Source: CAZKWG01 sp964615375
GTDB taxonomy: Bacteria; Myxococcota_A; UBA796; CAZKWG01
Direction: 5' to 3'
DNA length: 64,000 nt
NCBI GenBank assembly: GCA_964615375.1
Contig: CAZTOW010000050.1
Location: 6,867 to 70,866, forward strand
Made by a program: the position numbers and the translations under genes. This document shows positions 17,390-25,442 of the stretch, piece by piece (the stretch's first letter is position 1; each line of letters starts with the position of its first letter). The notes below the pieces were generated by a model. It made no database searches and was not told the DNA's origin. It worked only from the letters and a program-made list of their open reading frames with translations.

Positions 17390-18396
17390 TCGCGCTCCTC
17401 CTGATCTGCGCGGCCCTGGCCGCCGAGCACTGGGTGGTGCGCCCCGGCGACACGGTGGAGTCCATCGCCAGTGAGCTCGGCGAGCCCGGCCAGGTCGCCG
17501 AGATCCGCGCGCTGAACAAGCTGGGGGCGGCGGCCCAGCCGGCGGTGGGGACGGTGCTCTACCTGCCCCCGGCCAGCCAGGGCTCCCAGGAGCAGCAGGG
17601 CCTGGTCACGGCGGTGCGCGGCACGGGGACGGCGCGCCTGCCCGGCCAGGAGCCCACGCCCCTGCGGCCTCAGATGGTGCTGCCGCTGGGCACGGAGATC
17701 TGCACGGACGCCGAGAGCTTCGCCGCGATCCGGCTGGCGCGCGACCTGGACAGCTACGCCCACGACGACCTGACCCTGCTGCCCAACACCTGCCTGACCC
17801 TGGACGGGGCGGCGGCGCGGGCGGGGCACCGGAGCTCGCTGGTCAACATGCGCGAGGGCTCGGTGGCGGTGCGGGGCACGCCGGAGCGGCCGGGAGACGT
17901 CATCGTGGGCACGCCCAGCGGGCTGTCCACCGGGGAGGCGGGCGGGTTCCGCGTCACGCTGGAGCCGGGGGCCACGCGCACGGAGGCGATCACGGCCCCG
18001 GTCTCGGTCATGGGCGCCGGCCAGGAGGTCACCCTGGAGGCGAAGCAGGGCACGCGGGTGCGCGAGGGCCAGGCGCCGGAGGCCCCCCGCGGGCTGCTCT
18101 CCGGCGGGGCGCTCTTCACGCCGGAGGAGGGGGCGGCGCTCACCTGGCCGGACTTCCGCTGGGCCAGCGTGCCGCGCGCGCTCGGCTACCGGGTGCAGGT
18201 CTCCACCAGCCCGGACTTCGCCGAGGTGGTCCACCAGGAGGACGTGCCCTTCCCCGAGTGGCAGCCGGACTTCCTCTTCCTGCCCTTCCGGGTGGACGGC
18301 TACTGGTGGCGGGTCTCGCCGCTGGACCGCTTCGGCTTCGAGGGCCTGCCCAGCGAGCCGCGGCGCCTCAGCGTACCGCCGGGGGTGGGGCCATGA
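17386..18396 (+). CDS. Secreted LysM plus FecR-like domain protein
   Basis: The 336-residue protein has a signal peptide (about residues 1-13) and an N-terminal LysM module (about 14-62; HWVVRPGDTVESIASELG) that should bind peptidoglycan. A FecR-like beta region follows at about 75-220, with a typical VNMREGSVAVRGTP segment, and then a C-terminal fibronectin-like part (about 255-325) containing ALGYRVQVSTSPDF. The protein is likely periplasmic. The FecR-like domain is known from anti-sigma factors, but many myxobacterial proteins carry it in envelope structures without a sigma partner, and no sigma factor gene is in this window. It is coupled by ATGA overlaps to the OmpA-like gene and to the barrel gene. 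Confidence 0.78.
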   Translation: MIALLLICAALAAEHWVVRPGDTVESIASELGEPGQVAEIRALNKLGAAAQPAVGTVLYLPPASQGSQEQQGLVTAVRGTGTARLPGQEPTPLRPQMVLPLGTEICTDAESFAAIRLARDLDSYAHDDLTLLPNTCLTLDGAAARAGHRSSLVNMREGSVAVRGTPERPGDVIVGTPSGLSTGEAGGFRVTLEPGATRTEAITAPVSVMGAGQEVTLEAKQGTRVREGQAPEAPRGLLSGGALFTPEEGAALTWPDFRWASVPRALGYRVQVSTSPDFAEVVHQEDVPFPEWQPDFLFLPFRVDGYWWRVSPLDRFGFEGLPSEPRRLSVPPGVGP

Positions 18397-19250
18397 TCTG
18401 GCTGATCGCGAGCGCGCTGGCGGCGGACCTGGGCGGGACCCTGGCGGCGGACGGGCTGCACGCCCCGGTGGACGCGGGCGGCCTGCTGGCGGTGGACGGG
18501 GCGCGCCTGCCCGAGCGCTGGGAGGCGCGGCTGGACGCCTCGCTGGCCCACAACGCCCTGATGGCCTACAACCAGACGGAGCCCTACGCGCTCGTCAGCG
18601 ACCTGGCGACGCTGCGCGCGGCGGCGGGCCTGCGCCTGGGGCCCGTGCGCGTGGCCGGGCGCCTGCCCGTGGGCGCGCTCCTGCGGGCGGAGGGCCTGGA
18701 GCAGCCGTCGGTGGCGGCGGGGGATCCGGGGCTCGGGCTGCTGGTCTCGCCGTGGTCGGGCGCGAAGGTCGCGCCGGCCCTGAGCCTGGACCTGACGCTG
18801 CCGCTGGGCGGCGCCGCGCTGTGGCTGGGGGACGGCGGGCCCACGCTGGAGGCCGCGGCCGTCCTCGACGGGGAGGCCGGGCCCTGGAGGTTGTGCCTCA
18901 ACGGCGGAGTCAGACTACAACCCCGGGTGGATCTGGTCCTCTACCACGAGGAGGAGGGCCCCTCCCAGGCCCGGCAGCTCCTCACCCGCGGCGCCCTGCA
19001 GCGCCTGCTCGGCCAGCGCACCCACCTCTCGCTGGAGCTGGCCGGGGCGCTGGGCCTCGCACCCTTCGGCGCCGCCCAGAGCTCCCCCCTGGAGGGCCTG
19101 CTCGGCCTCCAGCGCGAAATGACCGACGGTCAGTTCCTGCGCGCCGGCCTGGGGCTCGGCCTGGCCCCGGGTGTCGGGGCCCCGGCCGCGCGGCTGATGG
19201 TGGGGGTGGGGCAGGCGGGCGGAGTGGCGGTCGCGGCGGGAGAGGAGTAA
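18393..19250 (+). CDS. Predicted outer-membrane beta-barrel protein
   Basis: The 285-residue protein has a signal peptide (residues 1-11) and then alternating hydrophobic strands with glycine-rich turns, such as LRLGPVRVAGRLPVGALL and LSLDLTLPLGGAALWL, typical of a small porin or transporter-like barrel. No specific family is recognised. It is the last gene of the operon with the kinase, the OmpA-like protein and the LysM/FecR protein, and starts inside the stop of the latter. The set suggests a complex joining outer membrane, cell wall and a cytoplasmic kinase. Transporter activity is not shown by the sequence. Confidence 0.6.
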   Translation: MIWLIASALAADLGGTLAADGLHAPVDAGGLLAVDGARLPERWEARLDASLAHNALMAYNQTEPYALVSDLATLRAAAGLRLGPVRVAGRLPVGALLRAEGLEQPSVAAGDPGLGLLVSPWSGAKVAPALSLDLTLPLGGAALWLGDGGPTLEAAAVLDGEAGPWRLCLNGGVRLQPRVDLVLYHEEEGPSQARQLLTRGALQRLLGQRTHLSLELAGALGLAPFGAAQSSPLEGLLGLQREMTDGQFLRAGLGLGLAPGVGAPAARLMVGVGQAGGVAVAAGEE

Positions 19251-19259
19251 AGAGCGGAC

Positions 19260-20357
19260 ATGCTGGACCGTGTGCGATTCCAGAACATCCGCGCGCTGGC
19301 CGATCTCAGCCTGGAGCTGGGCCGGCTGACGGTGCTGGTGGGTCGGAACGCCTGCGGGAAGAGCACGATCCTGGACGAGATCGAGCGGCTCTGCGCGATG
19401 TCCCACGCGGACGATCCAGTCAGCAACACGCTGTCAGGTCCGGGGCGCGTGCTCGGGCGCACAGGCGAACCGCCCAGGACGTGGCGTGGTGTAGGCGATG
19501 TTCTCTGGGAGGGACACTCGGGCCACGCCTCCCTCTCGGTTCGAATTGGCCCCAATGTCCAACAGAACTGGTATCAACGGACCCTCGTGCGCGCGCAGGC
19601 TGACGGCGACCATGCCGCGCTGAGTCACGAGGACGCCCTTTCCTCCAGCGGGCAGGCCCAGGTGAGCATGAACTCGTTGCTCGGCAGGGGCCTCTCCTGG
19701 CGGGCGCAGCGTCTGAGCCTCGAGCGGGCCGCTCTGCTGGCCCCCTCTCCGATGGAGGCGCCCCTCGACCAGATCGCGCCCAGCGGCTACGGTCTCGCCA
19801 CGCTGCTCCTGCACATCGCGGCCAACTATCCTGAGTCCTATGCCGCGATCCGGGACGACCTGCACGCGGTGGTGCCCAGCTTCGAGCGGCTCTATGTCCG
19901 CATGACAAGTCCTGAGGAGCGTGGCACGCAGAGCGCCTACGCCCTCGATCTCGTGCTGCGCGGCGCGGGCCGCATCCCCGCCGAGCTCGCCAGCGAGGGG
20001 ACCCTCCTCGCGCTTGGCCTTCTGACCGCCCTTCACGCCCCCGAGCTGCCCGAGATCATCCTGCTCGACGACCTCGATCGCGGGCTGCACCTCTCGGCGC
20101 AGCACGAGATCGTCCAGGCCATCCGCCGCGTGCAGCAGCGCCGGCCGGAGGTCCAGGTCATCTGTACCAGCCACGCCCCGGTGCTCGTGGACAGCTTCGA
20201 GGCCGAGGAGGTGCGGGTCCTGGCGCTCGACGAGCAGGGCCACACGGTGGCGAAGCCGCTCACCGCCCTGCCCGAGTACGCGCGCTGGGCGGGGGCGCTG
20301 CGGCCGGGCGAGCTGTGGGCGAACTTCGGGGAGGAGTGGGTGCTGGGTCATGGCTGA
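19260..20357 (+). CDS. AAA/ABC-type ATPase, module 1
   Basis: The 365-residue protein is an SMC/ABC-like ATPase of the AAA_15/AAA_21 group. It has RFQNIRALADLSLELG, Walker A GRNACGKST (residues 28-36), an insertion of about 200 residues, the ABC-like segment ELASEGTLLALGLLTAL, Walker B EIILLDDLDRGLH and the H-loop ICTSHAPVLVDSF. These ATPases often partner with a TOPRIM-type nuclease in anti-phage systems such as OLD or PARIS. The next gene starts eight bases before this one ends, and that gene has TOPRIM-like features. No signal peptide or membrane segment is present, so it acts in the cytoplasm. It lies nine bases after the barrel gene but looks like a separate functional unit. Confidence 0.85.
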   Translation: MLDRVRFQNIRALADLSLELGRLTVLVGRNACGKSTILDEIERLCAMSHADDPVSNTLSGPGRVLGRTGEPPRTWRGVGDVLWEGHSGHASLSVRIGPNVQQNWYQRTLVRAQADGDHAALSHEDALSSSGQAQVSMNSLLGRGLSWRAQRLSLERAALLAPSPMEAPLDQIAPSGYGLATLLLHIAANYPESYAAIRDDLHAVVPSFERLYVRMTSPEERGTQSAYALDLVLRGAGRIPAELASEGTLLALGLLTALHAPELPEIILLDDLDRGLHLSAQHEIVQAIRRVQQRRPEVQVICTSHAPVLVDSFEAEEVRVLALDEQGHTVAKPLTALPEYARWAGALRPGELWANFGEEWVLGHG

Positions 20358-21168
20358 AGGACCATTGCGGGTCAGGAAGGCAGGGGATGACGCGGCGCAC
20401 GACCTGTTGTTGACCGTGCTCGGCGACGCGACCCTGAGAGAGCTCCACGGTGAGGGCGCGGACCTGGACCGGCTGCGCGTCTGGTCGCCGGACCCCGAGA
20501 CCGGGCGAAGCTGGTCCGCGATCCGCGGCGCCACGGCCCGGCTCCGCGCGCGACAGGCCCCCAGCGGGAGGCCCTTCTACCGGAGCCGACGCCTGGGAGC
20601 GGAGCCCGAGGGCGCCGCCACGGAGCTCCTGGACGCGGTGGTCCTGGCGGAGTCCGAGGCCAGCCCCCCAGACCTCCTGCTGATCCTCCTGGACGAGGAC
20701 GGCGAGCCCGAGCGCCACCGGGCCGCTGAGCGCGTGAAGGAGCACCTCGCCTCGCGCAGGGCGCCCCGGATCACGGTGGTGCTCCCCGGCGTGTGCGAGC
20801 CCACCGCCGAGGGCTGGCTGATCCCGCTGCTGGCCCAGAGCCCGCGCCTTCGGCCGAGGATTCAAGATCTGCACCGCGCGCTGGGCTTCGACCCCGCCGC
20901 CGAGCCGCATCGCCTGAGCACGAGGCCGAAGGACGCGCGGCACCACGCCAAGCGGGTCGCGCGCGCCGTGCTGGACCCCGATCGCCGCCCCCTGGAGGCG
21001 CAGCCCGCGACCACCCCGTCCTCCCAGGAGAGCGCGCAGGTCCTGGCAGCGCTGGCCCTGGACCTGGCCCCCCTCCGCGGGCTGGACCGCTGCGGCCTCG
21101 CCCCTTTCCTATCGCAGCTTCGTGAGCATTATACGAAGATGGTGGCCGCGAACCTGCAAGGCTCGTGA
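20350..21168 (+). CDS. TOPRIM-like partner protein of ATPase module 1
   Basis: The 272-residue protein is not a clear match to a named family. It has a hydrophobic strand ending in acidic residues, LLLILLDEDGEPE with D115/D117, and about 35 residues later a strand-turn VVLPGVCEPTAEGWLI with E150 and W156. The same two elements with the same spacing are in the partner of module 2, where the N-terminal Glu of a TOPRIM fold is also visible. Here the N-terminal strand reads LRVRKAGDDAAHD, with Asp instead of Glu. I infer a divergent TOPRIM/DUF4276-like nuclease or regulator. It overlaps the ATPase gene by eight bases. Confidence 0.6.
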   Translation: MAEGPLRVRKAGDDAAHDLLLTVLGDATLRELHGEGADLDRLRVWSPDPETGRSWSAIRGATARLRARQAPSGRPFYRSRRLGAEPEGAATELLDAVVLAESEASPPDLLLILLDEDGEPERHRAAERVKEHLASRRAPRITVVLPGVCEPTAEGWLIPLLAQSPRLRPRIQDLHRALGFDPAAEPHRLSTRPKDARHHAKRVARAVLDPDRRPLEAQPATTPSSQESAQVLAALALDLAPLRGLDRCGLAPFLSQLREHYTKMVAANLQGS

Positions 21169-21214
21169 TTCAGCACGAATTTTGCATGCTCTCCCACCCG
21201 GAGGCACCTTGACC

Positions 21215-22510
21215 ATGCGCATGATGATCCCCCTGCTCCCCCTGCTGCTGTCCTGCCAAAAGGACAAGGACGGCGGGTCTCCCCAGGACAGCGACAGCGC
21301 CCACCCGGAGGGGCTCACCTACGTCCACAGCGACCGGGAGCGAGAGACCTCGCCGGACTGCTCGGAGGCGGAGCTGGCGGAGCAGGTCCACGACGACACG
21401 ACCTTCGCGCTCCGGCTCTACCAGCAGCTCGTCGCCACGAACCAGGACGATCTGTTCTTCTCCCCGCACAGCGTGTCCGTGGCCCTGGCGATGGCCTACG
21501 CGGGGGCGCGCGGCGACACCGAGGCGGGGATGGAGGAGGCGCTCTCGCTCACGCTGGGGCAGGAGGGCACACACCCGGCCATGAACGCGCTGGATCTCGC
21601 GCTCGTGGGGCGCGAGGACGAGGCGGTGGACGCCTCTCAGCCCTTCACCCTGAACCTGGTGAACTCCGTGTGGGCCCAGGAGGGGGCCGACATCGAGACG
21701 GACTGGCTGGACACGCTGGCCATGCACTACGGGGCGGGGGCATGGACGGTGGACTTCGCCGCGGACCCGGAGGCGGCGCGCGAGGCGATCAACGCCCACA
21801 TCTCCGAGGTCACCGAGGGCATGATCCCGGAGCTGCTGGCGGAGGGGACCATCGACGCCGGGACGCCGCTGGTGCTGACCAACGCCGTCCTGTTCAAGGC
21901 CTCCTGGAACACGGCCTTCGAGGAGGAGGACACCGTGGACGGCGAGTTCACGACGATCTCCGGGGAGGCCGCCACGGTCCCGATGATGCGCGGCACGGTG
22001 AGCGCGCGCTACGCCGAGGACGAGGGCTACCAGGCGGTCGAGCTCCCCTACGACGGCGAGATGTTCAGCATGCTCCTGCTGATCCCCGAGGCGGACACCT
22101 TCTCTTCCTTCGAGGCCAGCCTGGACGTGGACGCGTTTGAGGCCATCTGGGGCGCGCTCGACAACCAGTCGGTGGCGCTCACGCTCCCGCGCTGGGAGAC
22201 GCGCTCCGACTACAGCCTGGTGTCGGCGCTGGGGAACCTGGGCATGTCCACCGCCTTCGGCGCCGCCGCCGACTTCACCGGGATCAGCGGGAGCCTGCCG
22301 CTGACGATCGACGACGTGCTGCACCAGGCGGTGATCACGGTCGACGAGGAGGGCACGGAGGCCGCGGCGGCCACGGCGGTCGTCTTCGAGACGGGCGGGA
22401 TCCCGGAGGACCCGGTCACCGTCTCGGTGGACCGGCCCTTCCTCTACGCGATCCTGGACCGCCAGACCGGCGCGGTGCTCTTCCTGGGGCGGCTGCTGGA
22501 TCCGCGCTGA
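21215..22510 (+). CDS. Serpin-family lipoprotein (serine protease inhibitor)
   Basis: The 431-residue protein has a lipoprotein signal (lipobox ending LLSC, C14), an acidic spacer and a complete serpin fold. Recognisable elements are LFFSPHSVSVALAMAYAGA, NAVLFKASW, VPMMRGTVSARYAEDEGY, the breach and shutter sequences and the C-terminal VDRPFLYAI. The reactive-loop hinge GTEAAAATAVV, at about residues 380-390, has the small residues of inhibitory serpins, so it should trap serine or cysteine proteases. By alignment to the hinge the P1 residue falls in a Gly-Gly-Ile stretch, but this is uncertain. Export and lipid anchoring put it on the outer membrane, where it could protect the cell from its own or foreign proteases. 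The start at 21215 follows GGAGG. Confidence 0.92.
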   Translation: MRMMIPLLPLLLSCQKDKDGGSPQDSDSAHPEGLTYVHSDRERETSPDCSEAELAEQVHDDTTFALRLYQQLVATNQDDLFFSPHSVSVALAMAYAGARGDTEAGMEEALSLTLGQEGTHPAMNALDLALVGREDEAVDASQPFTLNLVNSVWAQEGADIETDWLDTLAMHYGAGAWTVDFAADPEAAREAINAHISEVTEGMIPELLAEGTIDAGTPLVLTNAVLFKASWNTAFEEEDTVDGEFTTISGEAATVPMMRGTVSARYAEDEGYQAVELPYDGEMFSMLLLIPEADTFSSFEASLDVDAFEAIWGALDNQSVALTLPRWETRSDYSLVSALGNLGMSTAFGAAADFTGISGSLPLTIDDVLHQAVITVDEEGTEAAAATAVVFETGGIPEDPVTVSVDRPFLYAILDRQTGAVLFLGRLLDPR

Positions 22511-22517
22511 GCCCGGT

Positions 22518-23150
22518 CTACAGCCCGCCCGCGACGCCGAAGGCCTGGACGCTGTACCAGGTGCCGATGGCGCCGCAGACCACCATGGCGCCGTAAAAGG
22601 CCCAGCGCATCTTCGGCTGCTGGAGCACCAGGCCCACCGCGCCCAGGACCAGGCAGAGTTGGAGGAAGAGGGTGGAGAGGTCGAAGACGTCCCCGGCCGC
22701 GCCGAGGACCTCCAGCTTCGCCTCCCACTCCTTGGCGCCGACGATCTGGCCGGTCTTGCCGTCCTTCTCCAGCAGCTGACCCTCGGGACCCACCGCGGCG
22801 GAGCCCTCCAGGATCTCCTTCTTCTCCGCCTTGTAGCGGCCGATCTCCTTGTCCAGGTCCACGAGCTGGGCGTCCACGCCGGCCCTCGCCTCGGGCGCGA
22901 TTGAGCCCGCGGACACCAGCGCCTGGAGGAGCTGCTGCTGCTGCTCCAGCACCGTCTGCTTGAGGCTCTTGGACTGATACCAGGAGTAGGCGCTGGCCTT
23001 CTCGTTGGTGCCGATGATCTCGTCGTCGCCGTACTTCCCGCCGCCCAGGTCGGTCACGGCCAGCACGGCCGCCAGCACGGCCAGGGTGAGACCCGAGGCC
23101 ATCTCGTAGCGTTTCGACGCCTCTTCCTGCTTCTCTTCTTCCGCGGACAT
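22518..23150 (-). CDS. DUF4337-like membrane protein
   Basis: The 210-residue protein has an N-terminal acidic tail, a membrane helix at about residues 18-35, the conserved ASAYSWYQSKSLKQTV segment, a coiled-coil central region (about 75-125), and two more membrane helices near the C-terminus (about 160-205). This order and the WYQSKS motif match DUF4337, a family of unknown function. It is convergent with the serpin gene, with seven bases between the stops. The ATG at 23150 has no strong ribosome site. Confidence 0.72.
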   Translation of the reverse strand: MSAEEEKQEEASKRYEMASGLTLAVLAAVLAVTDLGGGKYGDDEIIGTNEKASAYSWYQSKSLKQTVLEQQQQLLQALVSAGSIAPEARAGVDAQLVDLDKEIGRYKAEKKEILEGSAAVGPEGQLLEKDGKTGQIVGAKEWEAKLEVLGAAGDVFDLSTLFLQLCLVLGAVGLVLQQPKMRWAFYGAMVVCGAIGTWYSVQAFGVAGGL

Positions 23151-23206
23151 GCGAGCTCCTGCCGGCGGAGGGGGAGCGCCGGGCGGCCCGCTTCTAACTT
23201 CGTCCG

Positions 23207-24469
23207 CTAGCGGCGTCTACGGGCGAACGCGAGCCCGAGGCCGAGCAGGGCGCCGGCCACCTGGAGCCCGCCGCCCGCGCTGGAGCAGGCGCCGCGCCGC
23301 TCGTCGGCGGGGGTCAGCAGGGAGCGCGCGCCGGGGGGCTCGGGGCCGTCCAGGTCGGGGCTGGGGTCTTCGTCGTCGGGCTCACCCTCGCCCTCGCCCT
23401 CGCCTTCCCCCTCGCCCTCGCCCTCGCCTTCGCCCTCACCCTCGCCCTCGCCTTCCCCTTCGCCCTCACCTTCGCCCTCACCCTCGCCCTCACCGGCCTC
23501 GCCCAGATCGCCCTCGAAGCTCACGGTCAGGATGTAGGGCCCGGGGAACTCGTCGCCGTCAGACACGTAGGTGTCCAGCGAGAGCCAGACCTCTCCCGGC
23601 TCCACCTCCACTTCTACCTCAGCGTCGTCCCGGTCCAGGCAGTCGTCCCCGTCCGGGCTGGTCAGCACGTGAATGTCCACGTCCACGCCCGAGTCGTCGC
23701 TGACCCGCGCCGTGAGCGTCCCGCCCGTGGACGTCTCGAAGCGGTAGAGCATCTCCGGCCCGCTCTCGTCCGTGCTGGGCGCGCAGGCGTAGGCGTCGAT
23801 GAGGTCGGAGGCGGCGCCCGCGGTCCAGCGGTAGTCGGTGTAGGGGAAGCCCGTGATCTCGATGGGCTTGCCCTCGGTGCCGCTGGAGGCGCCGTCCGTG
23901 ATCTCGTCGAAGCGGACGGGATCGTAGCCGTCCAGGTAGGACCAGCCGGAGCTGCTGTTCAGCCGCACCTTCGAGGGCCCGCCCGCGGCCTCGTAGAACA
24001 CGGGGACGCCGGACGCCGTCTCGTAGGCGTAGAGCACGATGTGCGAGCCCGAGTCGTTGAAGGCGTCGGCCCGGTCGATCGCCGAGAGCGAGACGTCGGT
24101 GGTGATGGCCTCCATCATGGAGGTGGCGTAGTGCCCGGTCTCCCAGACCATGGAGATGTAGCCCGAGCAGTCCACCCCGGTCGTGCACTCCAGGATGCCG
24201 TGCCAGGAGTGCGAGCCGGCGCCGTAGCCGTCGTCGATCTGCTCGTCGAACTCGTCCAGGGTCACGTAGCCGCCCCAGTCGTAGGGCAGCCCCCAGTAGG
24301 TGCCCGCGGCGTAGTCGCTCTCATAGTCCGAGCTGCAGTCGGCGGTCTCGTTGGCCGAGGTGGAGGTCCACTCGTGGATGGCGTAGAGCGCGGCGTTGTC
24401 CAGCGCGGTCTCGCGGGTCACGGCGCGGGCGGAGGGGCTGAGGGCGGCCAGCAGGAGCAGCGCGTTCAT
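23207..24469 (-). CDS. Secreted NlpC/P60-like protein with Gly-Glu repeats and MYXO-CTERM-like tail
   Basis: The 420-residue protein has a signal peptide (about residues 1-16) and a papain-like NlpC/P60-type domain: LPYDWGGY at 61-68, C101 in GVDCSGYISMVW and H143 in SGSHIVLY. Such enzymes usually cut peptide cross-links in cell walls. A beta domain rich in Asp follows at about 235-335, then a long Gly-Glu dipeptide run (about 340-375). The C-terminus has a Cys, a Gly-rich hydrophobic helix and four arginines, the MYXO-CTERM layout for surface anchoring. The start codon at 24469 overlaps the stop of the gene upstream on the same strand (ATGA), so the two are co-translated. Confidence 0.75.
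   Translation of the reverse strand: MNALLLLAALSPSARAVTRETALDNAALYAIHEWTSTSANETADCSSDYESDYAAGTYWGLPYDWGGYVTLDEFDEQIDDGYGAGSHSWHGILECTTGVDCSGYISMVWETGHYATSMMEAITTDVSLSAIDRADAFNDSGSHIVLYAYETASGVPVFYEAAGGPSKVRLNSSSGWSYLDGYDPVRFDEITDGASSGTEGKPIEITGFPYTDYRWTAGAASDLIDAYACAPSTDESGPEMLYRFETSTGGTLTARVSDDSGVDVDIHVLTSPDGDDCLDRDDAEVEVEVEPGEVWLSLDTYVSDGDEFPGPYILTVSFEGDLGEAGEGEGEGEGEGEGEGEGEGEGEGEGEGEGEGEGEGEGEPDDEDPSPDLDGPEPPGARSLLTPADERRGACSSAGGGLQVAGALLGLGLAFARRRR
23381..23494 (-). repeat. In-frame Gly-Glu dipeptide repeat
   Basis: Read on the minus strand, about 18 units of GGC/GGT-GAG encode alternating Gly and Glu between the secreted domains and the C-terminal anchor. The repeat is made of six-base units with silent third-position variation. 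It is probably a flexible, negatively charged cell-wall spacer whose length could vary between strains. Confidence 0.85.
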
Positions 24470-25317
24470 GGCGACACCTCGCCCAGGCGCAGACCGTCCC
24501 GCTGCGGAGCCATCCAGATCAGCGCCCCGCGCCCGTCCACGGCCAGATCGTCGGAGGGCGCGTACAGGCGCCCGGCGGTGGGGAGCAGCACCTGGGCCCC
24601 GGTGCGGAGCGAGAGGGCCTGGCGCTCGACCCGGAGGGGGGACTCGCCCACCACCGCCTCGACCACCAGCCACCGCTCGCCGCCGCCCGAGATCACCCGC
24701 CCGCTGGCCCGCAGCGCCTCGGGGAGCGAGAGCCGGCGTTCGCCCGCGCTGAGCACGCGCCGTTTCGGGTCCCAGCGCACCGCCACCTCCGGCGGGAGCA
24801 TGCGCTCCCCCGTGGGCGCGCGGAGCTGAGCGCCGGCCAGGCTGGCCAGGGGGTGGCGGTTCCCGAACACGTCCGCCCCGTAGACCTCTGAGCCCTCCAC
24901 CCAGAGCGTGAGCCCGGTGGGCGCGAGATCGGGCAGGGTCCGCGAGCCCGCCGGCTGGCCACCCTCGGAGAACAGGAGCAAGCGCCGGCCGTCGAGCACG
25001 AGCAGTCCCGCCCCGGTCCAGGCGAGATCGTCGGCGACGGCCAGCGCGAACGCGCTCCCCGGATCCCCGGCCAGGGCCGCGTCCACGCTCGGGTAGAGGT
25101 GGACGAGACCCGAGGCGGGATCCCAGAGCGCGATCTGGCCATCCGGTCCGGCGGCCAGCAGATCAGGGCCGAGCGCCGGGGACTCCGGCGCCGCGGGGAG
25201 CAGCGCGAGCTCTCCCCAGGGCAGCAGCCCGACGCGGGAGCCGGCCGCGGTGGCCGAGGCTCCCAGGCAGGCCAGCCCGATCCCGAGGACGAGGTAGACG
25301 AGGCGCGGTGCGCGCAT
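24466..25317 (-). CDS. Secreted propeller-like protein of unknown function
   Basis: The 283-residue protein has a signal peptide (about residues 1-25) followed by short beta repeats such as GPDGQIALWDPASGLVHLYP and DDLAWTGAGLLVLDGRRLLLF, which resemble blades of an incomplete beta-propeller. No catalytic motif is seen. It is co-translated with the NlpC/P60-like gene (ATGA overlap), so both may work on the same surface structure. The ATG follows AGGAG. The 125 bases upstream to the next gene hold its promoter; no clear -35/-10 pair stands out. Confidence 0.6.
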   Translation of the reverse strand: MRAPRLVYLVLGIGLACLGASATAAGSRVGLLPWGELALLPAAPESPALGPDLLAAGPDGQIALWDPASGLVHLYPSVDAALAGDPGSAFALAVADDLAWTGAGLLVLDGRRLLLFSEGGQPAGSRTLPDLAPTGLTLWVEGSEVYGADVFGNRHPLASLAGAQLRAPTGERMLPPEVAVRWDPKRRVLSAGERRLSLPEALRASGRVISGGGERWLVVEAVVGESPLRVERQALSLRTGAQVLLPTAGRLYAPSDDLAVDGRGALIWMAPQRDGLRLGEVSP

Positions 25318-25442
25318 TGCCGTGCTCCTGTGAGAGTGGCCTGACCCAGGATCAGACTAATCGCGGATACGGTCGAGGAGAAGCACCAGATCGACACATG
25401 ACCGCGACGAAACCGTCCCTGACGCGCAGATCGGGGGTGCGC

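Noticed and set aside
17386..18396. Calling the FecR-like protein an anti-sigma factor
   Set aside because: There is a signal peptide and LysM at the N-terminus instead of a cytoplasmic anti-sigma part, and no ECF sigma gene is in the window.
23381..23494. Tandem repeat considered as non-coding satellite
   Set aside because: It is in frame with an exported protein and gives Gly-Glu dipeptides.
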